A DNA stretch of 64,000 bases from Peptococcaceae bacterium BICA1-8 (GCA_000802045.1 JUEF01000014.1:52943-116942), one strand, 5' to 3'; counted from the stretch's first letter, positions 28,934 to 38,282 are shown. Program-made: numbers and translations. The notes: a model not told the origin generated them from the sequence alone.

Positions 28934-29430
28934 TAGATGTGGATATGGTTATTACAGGTAAAGTATTAGTCTATGATGATAATATTGATACTGATATTAT
29001 TTGTCCGGGACGATTTTTGGAGCTTAATGAATCAAAGGATATTGCAAATGTTGCCATGTCAGGAATTGATAGCAACTTCCCCGAAAAAGCTAAAACCCAC
29101 AGTATTATTATTGCAGGTAAGAATTTTGGCTGTGGGTCCAGTAGAGATCATGCAGTAAGAGCTTTGAAATACAGTGGTTTAAAAGCTGTGATTGCCCAAT
29201 CCTTCGGGCGCATTTTTTACCGTAATGCACTAAATTTAGGGCTATTAGTCATTATCAGTAAGGATGCTAGAAATATCTTTAATGATGGTGAGTCAGGAAA
29301 AATTGACTTAACAAAAGGCAAGATAACAAACATGGATAAAATCATAACGGTTGATAGTGATGTAATATCGGAAGAGGAATTTAAAGTATATGAACAGGGC
29401 GGGATGATACAGATCTATAAACAAAACTAA
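28930..29430 (+). CDS. Aconitase-superfamily small subunit, LeuD-like (module 2)
   Basis: IDTDIICPGRFLEL, GKNFGCGSSRDHAVRAL, GRIFYRNALNLGL; overlaps module 2 large subunit by 4 nt. Confidence 0.88.
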   Translation: MIDVDMVITGKVLVYDDNIDTDIICPGRFLELNESKDIANVAMSGIDSNFPEKAKTHSIIIAGKNFGCGSSRDHAVRALKYSGLKAVIAQSFGRIFYRNALNLGLLVIISKDARNIFNDGESGKIDLTKGKITNMDKIITVDSDVISEEEFKVYEQGGMIQIYKQN

Positions 29431-29458
29431 AACAACTTTCTAAGAAGGGGGCAACATA

Positions 29459-30724
29459 ATGCATGCTTTAGAAAAAATATTAGCCAGTCATGCCGAAAAA
29501 GATGTAGTAACTACAGGTGAAATTATAAAAGCTAAGGTTGATTTGGCCGAAGTTAACGATTTATATTTACAGACAATATATTCTTTTTATGAAATGGGTG
29601 GAAAGAAAGTCTGGGATAAAAATAAGATTTGTTTTGTTTTTGACCACTATGCACCGGCTCCTACCATTAAAACCGCTCAAATTCATAAAGAAATGCGAGA
29701 ATTTGTACAAAAAAATAACCTGACCCATCATTTTGATATTAATACTGGAGTTTGCCATCAGGTTATGCATGAAGCAGGTTTAGTTTATCCCGGTATGATT
29801 TTGGTTGCTACAGATTCCCATACTACAACTCATGGAGCATTTGGAGCATTTGGTACTGGTGTAGGGGCTACAGATATGGCTACAATTATGATTTCCGGTG
29901 AACTATGGTTTAGAGTACCTGAAATCGTAGAAATAGAAATTAATGGGAAGCTTCGGCCTGGTGTTATGGCTAAAGATGTAATATTATATATCCTTGGCAA
30001 ACTGGGGGCTGATGCGTGTGTCTATAAAGCAATAGAGTTTTGTGGAACATATATAGAAGACTTAGATGTGGCTGAAAGAATGGTTATTTGCAACATGGCA
30101 GTTGAAATGGGTGCAAAAACGGCATATATGGTTCCTAATCAAAAAATATTGGATTATATTAAAACACGAACTAATAAAGAGTTTGAAATTTATGATACTG
30201 ATGAAGATTTTGTTTTCGCTGAGAACTTTGTTTTTGACATCAATAACCTAACTCCACAGATTGCAGTACCCCATAGTGTAGATAATGTCGTCTCAATTGA
30301 TCAACTACCAGAAGTACGTATTGACCAAGCTTTTATTGGTGCATGTACCGGCGGTAGACTGGAGGATATTCAGGCAGCGGCTGAAATATTAAGAGGCCAA
30401 AAGATTAATCCCCGTACTAGGTTGGTAATTATTCCGGCTTCTAATGAAGTGCTTTTAAATGCTATTAAATTTGGTTTTATTGAAGACTTAATAAAAGCAG
30501 GTGCTACTTTATCTACGCCCGGTTGTGGACCCTGTCTAGGGGCCCATCAAGGTGTCATTGCAGAGGGAGAAAATTGTGTAACAGCGTCTAATCGTAATTT
30601 CCCGGGTAGAATGGGGAGTACAGGTGGATCAATCTATCTGGCATCACCAGCTACAACTGCTGCCTCAGCTTTGATGGGTAAGCTTACTGATCCTAGAACT
30701 TTTCTTAAGGGGGAAAATATATGA
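29459..30724 (+). CDS. Aconitase-superfamily large subunit, LeuC-like (module 3)
   Basis: [65 protein letters not shown]. Confidence 0.9.
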   Translation: MHALEKILASHAEKDVVTTGEIIKAKVDLAEVNDLYLQTIYSFYEMGGKKVWDKNKICFVFDHYAPAPTIKTAQIHKEMREFVQKNNLTHHFDINTGVCHQVMHEAGLVYPGMILVATDSHTTTHGAFGAFGTGVGATDMATIMISGELWFRVPEIVEIEINGKLRPGVMAKDVILYILGKLGADACVYKAIEFCGTYIEDLDVAERMVICNMAVEMGAKTAYMVPNQKILDYIKTRTNKEFEIYDTDEDFVFAENFVFDINNLTPQIAVPHSVDNVVSIDQLPEVRIDQAFIGACTGGRLEDIQAAAEILRGQKINPRTRLVIIPASNEVLLNAIKFGFIEDLIKAGATLSTPGCGPCLGAHQGVIAEGENCVTASNRNFPGRMGSTGGSIYLASPATTAASALMGKLTDPRTFLKGENI

Positions 30725-31221
30725 GGAAAATAAAAGGTAATGCTTTTATATTTGGTCATAATATAGACACGGACCAAATTATTCCCGGCAGATACTTAGA
30801 ATTGGTAAATCCAAAGGAAATTGCAGCACATTGCATGGAGGGGGCTGACCCTACCTTTGCTGATCGGGTGAATGCTGGAGATATAATAGTAGCCGGTAAA
30901 AACTTTGGTTGTGGCTCAAGCCGTGAGCATGCACCAATAGCCCTTGTGAATGTAGGAGTTGGTGCGGTTATTGCCGACTCATTTGCCCGGATCTTTTATC
31001 GGAATGCAGTTAATCTCGGTCTGCCGCTACTAATATGTAAAGGTATTATGGAAAAAGTAAATGAGGGGGATGTTTTAGAGATAAATTTAAAAGAAGGTAA
31101 AGTGTCAAATATTTCAACTGGTAAGAGTTTTAATGGTGAACAGCTATCTGATTATGCTCTTGAAATATTAAGCAGTGGTGGTATTAAGCCATTATTCAAA
31201 AAAATAACTGCCGAAATGTAG
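30721..31221 (+). CDS. Aconitase-superfamily small subunit, LeuD-like (module 3)
   Basis: IDTDQIIPGRYLEL, GKNFGCGSSREHAPIAL, ARIFYRNAVNLGLPLL; overlaps module 3 large subunit by 4 nt. Confidence 0.9.
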   Translation: MRKIKGNAFIFGHNIDTDQIIPGRYLELVNPKEIAAHCMEGADPTFADRVNAGDIIVAGKNFGCGSSREHAPIALVNVGVGAVIADSFARIFYRNAVNLGLPLLICKGIMEKVNEGDVLEINLKEGKVSNISTGKSFNGEQLSDYALEILSSGGIKPLFKKITAEM

Positions 31222-31253
31222 TAAGTTTCTTACAGACAGAAAGGAGTTTATTT

Positions 31254-31391
31254 ATGAGAGCGGTTGTTGTTATCCCTAAAGATAGGGCAGAAGAGATAAT
31301 TTTCAAAGCTGAGCAGAAAGAATTAAATGAACAAAACCGTTTAAAGGAAATTGTTGAAGGTAAGATAAAACCGTCGTGGTTAAAAGATTAG
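31254..31391 (+). pseudogene. 45-codon ORF resembling the C-terminus of an RraA-family aldolase; probable gene remnant
   Basis: MRAVVVIPKDRAEEIIFKAEQKELNEQNRLKEIVEGKIKPSWLKD* preceded by gaaaggag; resembles the RraA-type VVVVPRxxAEEVxxxAxxxxxKExxxRxxI...W tail. Not in the ORF track. Confidence 0.5.
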
Positions 31392-31425
31392 ATGGATATA
31401 AAGTATTTAATTTTTATATATTCTC

Positions 31426-31725
31426 TTGAGCGGGGTGAGTAGTTTGAAGATAACAACTACTGTTCAGGCAGGCTCTTTAGAGTCAAGTGATATATTAATT
31501 ACACTAACACCTGGGCAAAATGAAGATTTAATAATAAATATTAAAAGTGATGTTATAAAGCAGTTTGGCAGTGTAATTAAAAATAAAATAGAGCAAACAT
31601 TAAAAACATTTGGTGTCACAAGTGTTGTTTGTTATGCAGATGATAAAGGGGCAATGGATTATGTAATTGAAGCAAGGGTAGAAGCGGCAGTAAAAAAAGC
31701 ATTAGATAAGGAGGGGGACAAATGA
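31426..31725 (+). CDS. citD: Citrate lyase acyl carrier protein (gamma subunit); true start may be TTG 31444
   Basis: AGSLESSDILITLTPG (Ser prosthetic-group site context), ARVEAAVKKAL; directly upstream of citE. Confidence 0.9.
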   Translation: MSGVSSLKITTTVQAGSLESSDILITLTPGQNEDLIINIKSDVIKQFGSVIKNKIEQTLKTFGVTSVVCYADDKGAMDYVIEARVEAAVKKALDKEGDK

Positions 31726-32579
31726 GTAGAAAATTAAGAAGAGCGCTGCTATTTGTTCCGGGAAGCAGTCCAGCAATGATTAGAACTTCCTCAATTATTG
31801 ATGCAGATTCCCTAATTTTTGACTTAGAAGATGCAGTTGCACCATCAGAAAAAGAAAGTAGTAGATTCTTACTGCAGAAAGCTTTTGAAGCCCTTACTTT
31901 CGGAAATAAAGAAATTATTGTGCGTATAAACCCCTTATATTCACCTTGGGGCTATGATGACCTAAAGTTAGTTTCGAAAATTCCTAATGTTAATACTATT
32001 TTAATCCCCAAAGCTACTACTGAAGCGGTATTAGAAGTAGATAAGGCCTTAAAGGGCACCAATAAAGAGATGATTTGTATAATTGAAACTGCGTGTGCTT
32101 TAGAAAAAGCATATGAAATTGCGACCTCATCTGATAGGGTTAACGGCCTATTTTTAGGCGCTGAGGATTTAGCCGCTGACATGAACTTTGAAAGAACTGT
32201 TGAAGGAGAGGAAATACAATTTGCTCGATTTACTGTTGCAAGAGCTGCATATGCAGCTAAGGTACAGCCAATAGATACTCCTTACATAACTATTGATGAT
32301 TTGGCTGGTTTGCGAGTTGATACTCTAAAAAGTAAATCCATGGGATATGCTGCAAAGGCATCAATAAGTCCGTTGCATATTCCTGTTATTAAAGAGATTT
32401 TTACCCCTTCTGCTGAAGAAATTGCAAATGCAAAAAGAATTATTAAAGCTGCTGAAGAAGCTGACAAAAAAGGTTTGGGTGCAGTACAGTTAGATGGAAA
32501 AATGATTGATTTACCGATAGTATTAAGGGCCCAAAAAATATTGGATTTATGTGGGGAGGTTGATGGTAATGATCATTAA
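31722..32579 (+). CDS. citE: Citrate lyase beta subunit (citryl-CoA lyase family)
   Basis: RRALLFVPGSSPAMI, DSLIFDLEDAVAPSEKESSR, VRINPLYSPWGYDDL, LFLGAEDLAADM. Confidence 0.92.
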   Translation: MSRKLRRALLFVPGSSPAMIRTSSIIDADSLIFDLEDAVAPSEKESSRFLLQKAFEALTFGNKEIIVRINPLYSPWGYDDLKLVSKIPNVNTILIPKATTEAVLEVDKALKGTNKEMICIIETACALEKAYEIATSSDRVNGLFLGAEDLAADMNFERTVEGEEIQFARFTVARAAYAAKVQPIDTPYITIDDLAGLRVDTLKSKSMGYAAKASISPLHIPVIKEIFTPSAEEIANAKRIIKAAEEADKKGLGAVQLDGKMIDLPIVLRAQKILDLCGEVDGNDH

Positions 32580-34113
32580 CTCAGTTGGCAGGATGATACC
32601 AGAGCAGATTATGGGATATAAAGAAGTTATACCGTATCAATCACCTCACAATTTAAATCCTCCAGAGCAAAAAGCCCCAGGATATCCAGGTAAAATTCTT
32701 CCAGGGGAAAATAAACTACTACCTACTATTGAGGAAGCTATCAAAAAGTGTGATTTAAGAGATGGGATGACAATCTCTTTTCATCATCATTTTCGTAATG
32801 GTGACTACGTATTAAATATGGTACTGGAGCAAATCGCCAAAAAAGGCATCAAAGATCTAAAAATAGCAGCAAGTTCAATCTTCCCAATTCATGCACCATT
32901 ATTAGAACATATCAAAAATGGTACAGTGAGTAGGCTCTCATGTAATTATATGCTAGGCCCAGTTGCAGAAGCTATGTGTAATGGAGCGTTTGAATATCCT
33001 GTAATTTTTAGAACTCATGGTGGTCGTGATAGAGCAATTGAAGCAGGTGAGGAAAGCATAGATGTTGCATTTATTGGTGCCTCTGCTGCTGATAAAGCAG
33101 GTAATTTTAACGGTACAGAAGGGCCTTCTGCCTGTGGTTCTTTAGGATATTCTGTTAGTGACTGTATGTATGCTAAAAAAGTTGTTGTATTGACCGATTA
33201 TCTAGTGCCCTATCCTTTAGCACCTGCATCTGTTGAGGAAACACATGTAGATTATGTAATTAAAGTTGATAGTGTAGGAGATCCCGCAGGTATAGCAACA
33301 GGGGCGGTTAGAATGGTAAGGGACCCCCTAGGTTTATACATTGCTAAATTAGCTTCTGATGTTATTGATGCTTCAGGTCTTTTAAAGGACGGTATATCTT
33401 TTCAAACAGGTGCCGGAGGACCAACATTAGCAGTTGCTAAATTCTTAAGTGAGAAAATGAAGAAAAGAGGAATAGTAGGCTCTTTTGGATCAGGTGGAAT
33501 TACTAGTTATTTTGTTGAAATGCTGCAAGACGGATTATTCCGTTATTTACTTGATACCCAATGTTTTGATACAGTGGCTGCTAAATCTTTAAAGGAAAAC
33601 CCAAAGCACATTGAAGTTTCAAGCTCGAGATATGCTAACCCTCATAACAAAGGTTGTATAGTAAATAACCTGGATGTAATGATATTAGGCGCGACTGAGG
33701 TAGACGTTGATTTTAATGTAAATGTTCATACAACCTCTGATGGTATAGTGATAGGTGGCTCTGGTGGAAATGCAGATACTGCAGCCTGTTCCAAGTTAGC
33801 AATAGTTGTAACACCAGCTATCCGTGGTAGGATGCCAATAATTCAAGAAAAAGTTTTAACACTAACTACACCAGGAGAGACAGTTGATTGTATTGTTACA
33901 GACATGGGTATAGCAGTTAACCCTAGGAGAAAAGATTTGGAAGAAAAGCTGTTAGCAATGGGTTTACCAGTTAAAAATATTTATGATTTAAAGAATAGTA
34001 TAGAAAAACTCACTGGAAAACCAGAGAAAATTAAGACAACGGATGAAGTTGTTGCAGTTGTAGAGTATAGAAATGGTTCTGTTATTGATGTAATTAGAAA
34101 ACTATCTAATTAA
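32569..34113 (+). CDS. citF: Citrate lyase alpha subunit (CoA transferase)
   Basis: CDLRDGMTISFHHHFRNGDYVLNMV, SFGSGGITSYFVEMLQDGLFRYLLDTQCFD; ATG 32569 best spaced from ggggagg. Confidence 0.92.
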   Translation: MIINSVGRMIPEQIMGYKEVIPYQSPHNLNPPEQKAPGYPGKILPGENKLLPTIEEAIKKCDLRDGMTISFHHHFRNGDYVLNMVLEQIAKKGIKDLKIAASSIFPIHAPLLEHIKNGTVSRLSCNYMLGPVAEAMCNGAFEYPVIFRTHGGRDRAIEAGEESIDVAFIGASAADKAGNFNGTEGPSACGSLGYSVSDCMYAKKVVVLTDYLVPYPLAPASVEETHVDYVIKVDSVGDPAGIATGAVRMVRDPLGLYIAKLASDVIDASGLLKDGISFQTGAGGPTLAVAKFLSEKMKKRGIVGSFGSGGITSYFVEMLQDGLFRYLLDTQCFDTVAAKSLKENPKHIEVSSSRYANPHNKGCIVNNLDVMILGATEVDVDFNVNVHTTSDGIVIGGSGGNADTAACSKLAIVVTPAIRGRMPIIQEKVLTLTTPGETVDCIVTDMGIAVNPRRKDLEEKLLAMGLPVKNIYDLKNSIEKLTGKPEKIKTTDEVVAVVEYRNGSVIDVIRKLSN

Positions 34114-34192
34114 TTTATATTTCTTCCTCACAAGAGGCAAATCCGAGCTCATAACTAATAATAAATGGGCTGTTTTTCAGGTAAAATGGGGT

Positions 34193-35551
34193 GTGAAAAT
34201 GAAAGAGCAAATGGTTGAAAATGAATTCAAGTATAGCTATCAAAAGACAATGTTGAAAAAATACAATGCAAACTTAATTTCATGTAATCTTAGACTCCCT
34301 AGAGAATTTAGATACTTCCCAGAATTTTATGCATTACAGGACATACTAGAAGAATTGTTTAAAAGCCATCTCAATGTGTATAATGTAAAAAAAATTTCTA
34401 GTTTTGATTTTGGGTGGTTTTTATTTAGCACACAAGGAGATTTGCAAAAACTCAAAAAAGAACTTGTATCTCTTGAGGAAAATAGTGAAGAGGGGACATT
34501 TTTTGATTTTGACTTGATATCAAATTCAAGTGAGGTTATTTCAAGACGCAAATTAAAATTGCCAGCTAGAAAGTGCATAGTTTGTGGTGAAGAAGCTAAA
34601 GTCTGCATAAGACTAAATAGACACAGTCGAGAAGAAGTAATACAGAAATTTTATGAATCGCTAGATAACTTTTTTCTTGGCCAACCAAAAAGCCGGCTAG
34701 CAACGCGGATAGCAGAATGTTGTATAAGTGCAGCCCTACTTGAAGTATCAGCTTATCCTTCTCCTGGGCTAGTCTCGCCTTTTGATCAAGGCTCCCATCA
34801 GGACATGGATTTTGGCACTTTTGTAATAAGTACAGCAGCTTTAACTGAAGTATTTAGTTCAATATTTGCAGCAGCAGAAAATATTAAGAATAGTGATGAA
34901 CTTTTTCGGAGGATTAGAGCTATTGGCTCTAGTGGTGAGAGGAAAATGTTTAATGTCACCAAAGGTATAAATACTCAAAAGGGGCTAATTTTTATTTTAG
35001 GTATTATTATTGCTGCATTAGGAGCGGTAGGTCTTAATTCATCCTACAATGAACAAGCAGAATATATTAGAAAGATGTGCCAAGGCCTAGTGAAAAAAGA
35101 ATTAAAGCTAAAACAAGATAATAAGTTTGCCACAAATGGCGAAAATGCTTATTTGGCTTATAAAATAACAGGTGTGCGTGGTGAGGCAGAAAAAGGCTTT
35201 CCTTTGGTATTTCAAGTAGGTATTCCTGTAATTAAAAAAGGTCTTGCACAAGGGTTATCCTTTAATGATGCAGCAATAGAAGGCTTGCTAAATATTATGC
35301 AAGCTTTAGATGATACTACATTAATTAAACGGGGCGGAATTGAAGGCTTAATACTAGCAAAGGAAACATCCAGAGATATATTAAATAACGGAGGTATGTA
35401 TACCGAAATAGGTAGAGTTAAGGTTCAAGAAGCTCACAAAAAATTCTGCACATTAGGTCTTAGTGCAGGAGGTGCTGCTGATCTTTTAGCAGCAGCACTA
35501 TTTTATATACTTTTGGAGAATAAATATCAAATGCTTTTTTATAAGAAATAA
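34193..35551 (+). CDS. citXG: CitX-CitG fusion: apo-citrate lyase phosphoribosyl-dephospho-CoA transferase + triphosphoribosyl-dephospho-CoA synthase
   Basis: N-terminal LPARKCIVCGEEAKVCIRLNRHSREE (CitX-like) fused to ALLEVSAYPSPGLVSPFDQGSHQDMDF ... NTQKGLIFILG (CitG-like). Confidence 0.82.
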   Translation: MKMKEQMVENEFKYSYQKTMLKKYNANLISCNLRLPREFRYFPEFYALQDILEELFKSHLNVYNVKKISSFDFGWFLFSTQGDLQKLKKELVSLEENSEEGTFFDFDLISNSSEVISRRKLKLPARKCIVCGEEAKVCIRLNRHSREEVIQKFYESLDNFFLGQPKSRLATRIAECCISAALLEVSAYPSPGLVSPFDQGSHQDMDFGTFVISTAALTEVFSSIFAAAENIKNSDELFRRIRAIGSSGERKMFNVTKGINTQKGLIFILGIIIAALGAVGLNSSYNEQAEYIRKMCQGLVKKELKLKQDNKFATNGENAYLAYKITGVRGEAEKGFPLVFQVGIPVIKKGLAQGLSFNDAAIEGLLNIMQALDDTTLIKRGGIEGLILAKETSRDILNNGGMYTEIGRVKVQEAHKKFCTLGLSAGGAADLLAAALFYILLENKYQMLFYKK

Positions 35552-35591
35552 GACAAATATAACTTCAAAATATTAGCACAGGGGTGAGAAT

Positions 35592-36626
35592 ATGTTTTAT
35601 GAAAGAGAACTAGATATCAGAAATGATAAAGAATTAAACGAGGTTAAGAACTTACTGAAATTATTAGGACTTAAGCTTCCCGAAGGTATAGATTATATAA
35701 TTGGAATTTATCATAACAAAGAGCTAATTGGTACAGGTTCTTTAGTAGGTAACATTTTACAGGGTATCGGAGTAGCCCCAAACTTTAAAGAACAAGGTTT
35801 AGCAGCTAGGATAGTTTCTAATTTAATAAAAAAGGCAGTTGAAATGGAAAAGGAACAGTTATATGTATATACTAAGCCGGAAGAAGTAAAAAGCTTCACA
35901 GGTTTAGGCTTCCAAATTGTTAGTAAAGCTGAACCATATGTAGTCCTGTTAGAATGGGGTTGGGATGGAATTGAGGCATTTAAAAATAGATTAGCTTGTT
36001 ATCCTGAGGGGAAGCCCGAAAATTCCAGTTGCATTGTTGTTAATTGTAATCCATTTACTTTAGGGCACAGATATTTAATAGAAAAGGCTTCAAAAGAGAG
36101 TCCCTGGTTGTATGTCATAGTTGTAGAAGAAGATAAATCCCTTTTCCCTTTTGAGGTAAGAATAAAACTAATTGAAGAGGGAACAAAGGATTTTAAAAAC
36201 ATTACTATTATCCCAGGTGGAAAATATGTTATTTCCTCATTAACCTTTCCTGCCTATTTTACTAGAGAAGAAGAGGTGCCTAAAGCCCAAGCGTTACTTG
36301 ACTTAGAGTTATTTACAGATCATATTACTCCAGTACTCAAAGTTAAAAGGAGATATGTAGGTGAGGAACCCTTTTGTCCGGTTACTTCATTGTATAATGA
36401 ATGCATGGAAAAGATATTACCCAGGAAGGGGATAGAGCTTATAGTAGTAAAAAGGCTTGAGAAAAATGATGAAGCAATAAGTGCTTCACGTGTTAGGGAA
36501 CTAATAAGGAATGACAAAATAAAAGAAGCCAAGAATCTTTTACCGGAATCTACATATAAGTTCTTAATATCGCCTGAAGCTGAAGAAATTACAAAGCGTA
36601 TAAAAAACTCTTCATCGAGGCATTAG
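35592..36626 (+). CDS. citC: [Citrate (pro-3S)-lyase] ligase
   Basis: N-terminal GNAT-like part then NCNPFTLGHRYLIEKASKESPWLYVIVVEED and ISASRVRELI. Confidence 0.9.
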   Translation: MFYERELDIRNDKELNEVKNLLKLLGLKLPEGIDYIIGIYHNKELIGTGSLVGNILQGIGVAPNFKEQGLAARIVSNLIKKAVEMEKEQLYVYTKPEEVKSFTGLGFQIVSKAEPYVVLLEWGWDGIEAFKNRLACYPEGKPENSSCIVVNCNPFTLGHRYLIEKASKESPWLYVIVVEEDKSLFPFEVRIKLIEEGTKDFKNITIIPGGKYVISSLTFPAYFTREEEVPKAQALLDLELFTDHITPVLKVKRRYVGEEPFCPVTSLYNECMEKILPRKGIELIVVKRLEKNDEAISASRVRELIRNDKIKEAKNLLPESTYKFLISPEAEEITKRIKNSSSRH

Positions 36627-36728
36627 AAATAGGTTTTCTTTTGTTATTTACTTCACGGTTCTCTAAGCGGTATACTTTGGAACAAAATTTTGCCATTAGA
36701 ATGGTTTAAATAACGGGGGGAGAATTTT

Positions 36729-38282
36729 ATGTATGAAACAGATGTTCTTGTCATAGGTGCAGGTGGTGCAGGGCTACGTGCAGCCCTAGAAGCAAAAGCA
36801 TATGGTAAAAAGGTTTTACTTACAGCGAAGAAAGGTGGAAATTCATCAATTCAAACAGTTGGTGCCCACTGTGCCGTTATGGATGTACCGGGAACCTCTG
36901 ATTCTCAAGAACAGCATTTTGAAGATACCATGAATTCCGGGCATTGGATAAGTTCTCCTGAATTAGTAGAAATTCTAGTATCTAAAGCACCTGCAGCTAT
37001 AAAAGAGCTAGAAAGCTGGGGAGTAGAATTTTTAAAGGATAAAACTGATAATTATCTACTAATGAAAGCAGGAGGGCATTCTTTTCCTAGGACTATTCGG
37101 TGTAAAGACGGTTACCATCAGCTTTATAAGGTAATGTTGAACAAGATAAAACAGGCGGGCATACAAATATTCCACAATTTTTTGGTTATTAAGATTCTTT
37201 CAGACCAACAAAAAGTATGGGGTGCGGTAGGCATAAACTCTTTGGGTGAATTGGTTATTATAAAAGCGAAAGCTGTCATCTTAGCAGCAGGAGGGCTTGG
37301 ACAGATTTTTAAAAATACCACCAATCCTACGGGTATCAGTGGTGATGGTTATGTACTGGCCCATGATGCCGGTGCAAAGCTAATAGATATGGAATTTATT
37401 CAATTTCTTCCTACATGCATGACACATCCCAAAGAATTTTCCGGGATGGTCGTAAACGATACCTTAAGGGGGGAAGGGGCGAAGCTTTTAAACGTAAAAG
37501 GGGAAAGATTTATGGAAAAATACTCTCCCCAAAAAATGGAGCTTGCTACCAGAGATGTTATAGCTAGAGCCATATATCAGGAAATTAAAGAGGGAAATGG
37601 TACTGCGCACCAGGGGGTTTATCTTGATGCATCAGAGCTCTCTGAGGAACAAATTTTTAACAGCTTTCCATTGGCAAAACGGTTGCATTCCAGAGGGATT
37701 AATTTAACCAAGGAATATATTGAGGTTGCACCCTTTGTCCACTTTTACTGTGGGGGAGTCAAAATCGATACAAACTGTTTTACAGGTATAGAAGGTTTGT
37801 GGGTTTGTGGAGAAACTGCCGGTGGAATTCATGGAGCCAATCGTTTAGGGGGTAACGCCCTTTCAGAAATATTAGTTTTTGGTAAGATTGCCGGTGAAAA
37901 TGCTGCAAGGCAGGCATCTTCATCTATGGATAGTATTCCAGATCTTTTGTTAAAAGAAGTTAAAATGCTAGAAGAATTATTAGACGATAATCCTTTCCAT
38001 GAACATATAAATGAACATCTTAGTACTTTTAAAGATGAAATAAAAACAATTATGTGGGATAGTGTCGGAATTGTCAGAAATAAAAAAATGATGGAACATG
38101 GTTTTCAAAGATTAGAGGAAATAAGAAAGGAATTATCTAAATTACAAGAAAACAATGCTTTGGGAAAATCCGTTCCTTTATTTATGACGGTCAGGAATAT
38201 GGCACTATTAGGAGGAATAATCTTACAAGCGGCTTTGAAACGAAAAGAAAGTATAGGAACACATTATAGAGATGATGGGTAA
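36729..38282 (+). CDS. FAD-dependent fumarate reductase/succinate dehydrogenase-type flavoprotein
   Basis: DVLVIGAGGAGLRAALEA, GGNSSIQTVG, AVILAAGGLGQIF, GLWVCGETAGGIHGANRLGGNALSEILVFG. Confidence 0.88.
   Translation: MYETDVLVIGAGGAGLRAALEAKAYGKKVLLTAKKGGNSSIQTVGAHCAVMDVPGTSDSQEQHFEDTMNSGHWISSPELVEILVSKAPAAIKELESWGVEFLKDKTDNYLLMKAGGHSFPRTIRCKDGYHQLYKVMLNKIKQAGIQIFHNFLVIKILSDQQKVWGAVGINSLGELVIIKAKAVILAAGGLGQIFKNTTNPTGISGDGYVLAHDAGAKLIDMEFIQFLPTCMTHPKEFSGMVVNDTLRGEGAKLLNVKGERFMEKYSPQKMELATRDVIARAIYQEIKEGNGTAHQGVYLDASELSEEQIFNSFPLAKRLHSRGINLTKEYIEVAPFVHFYCGGVKIDTNCFTGIEGLWVCGETAGGIHGANRLGGNALSEILVFGKIAGENAARQASSSMDSIPDLLLKEVKMLEELLDDNPFHEHINEHLSTFKDEIKTIMWDSVGIVRNKKMMEHGFQRLEEIRKELSKLQENNALGKSVPLFMTVRNMALLGGIILQAALKRKESIGTHYRDDG

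Noticed and set aside
25842-31221. LeuCD pairs as a conventional leucine biosynthesis operon
   Set aside because: No leuA is visible; three paralogous pairs sit between a transporter/racemase/TtuC-like dehydrogenase and a citrate lyase cluster, and the small-subunit loops lack the YLRT expected for IPM isomerase.
36678-36695. Possible second sigma-54 promoter (TTTGGAACAAAATTTTGCC) before the flavoprotein gene
   Set aside because: GG to GC spacing is 11 nt rather than the required 10, and no UAS-like TGTTACAT half-sites were noticed nearby.
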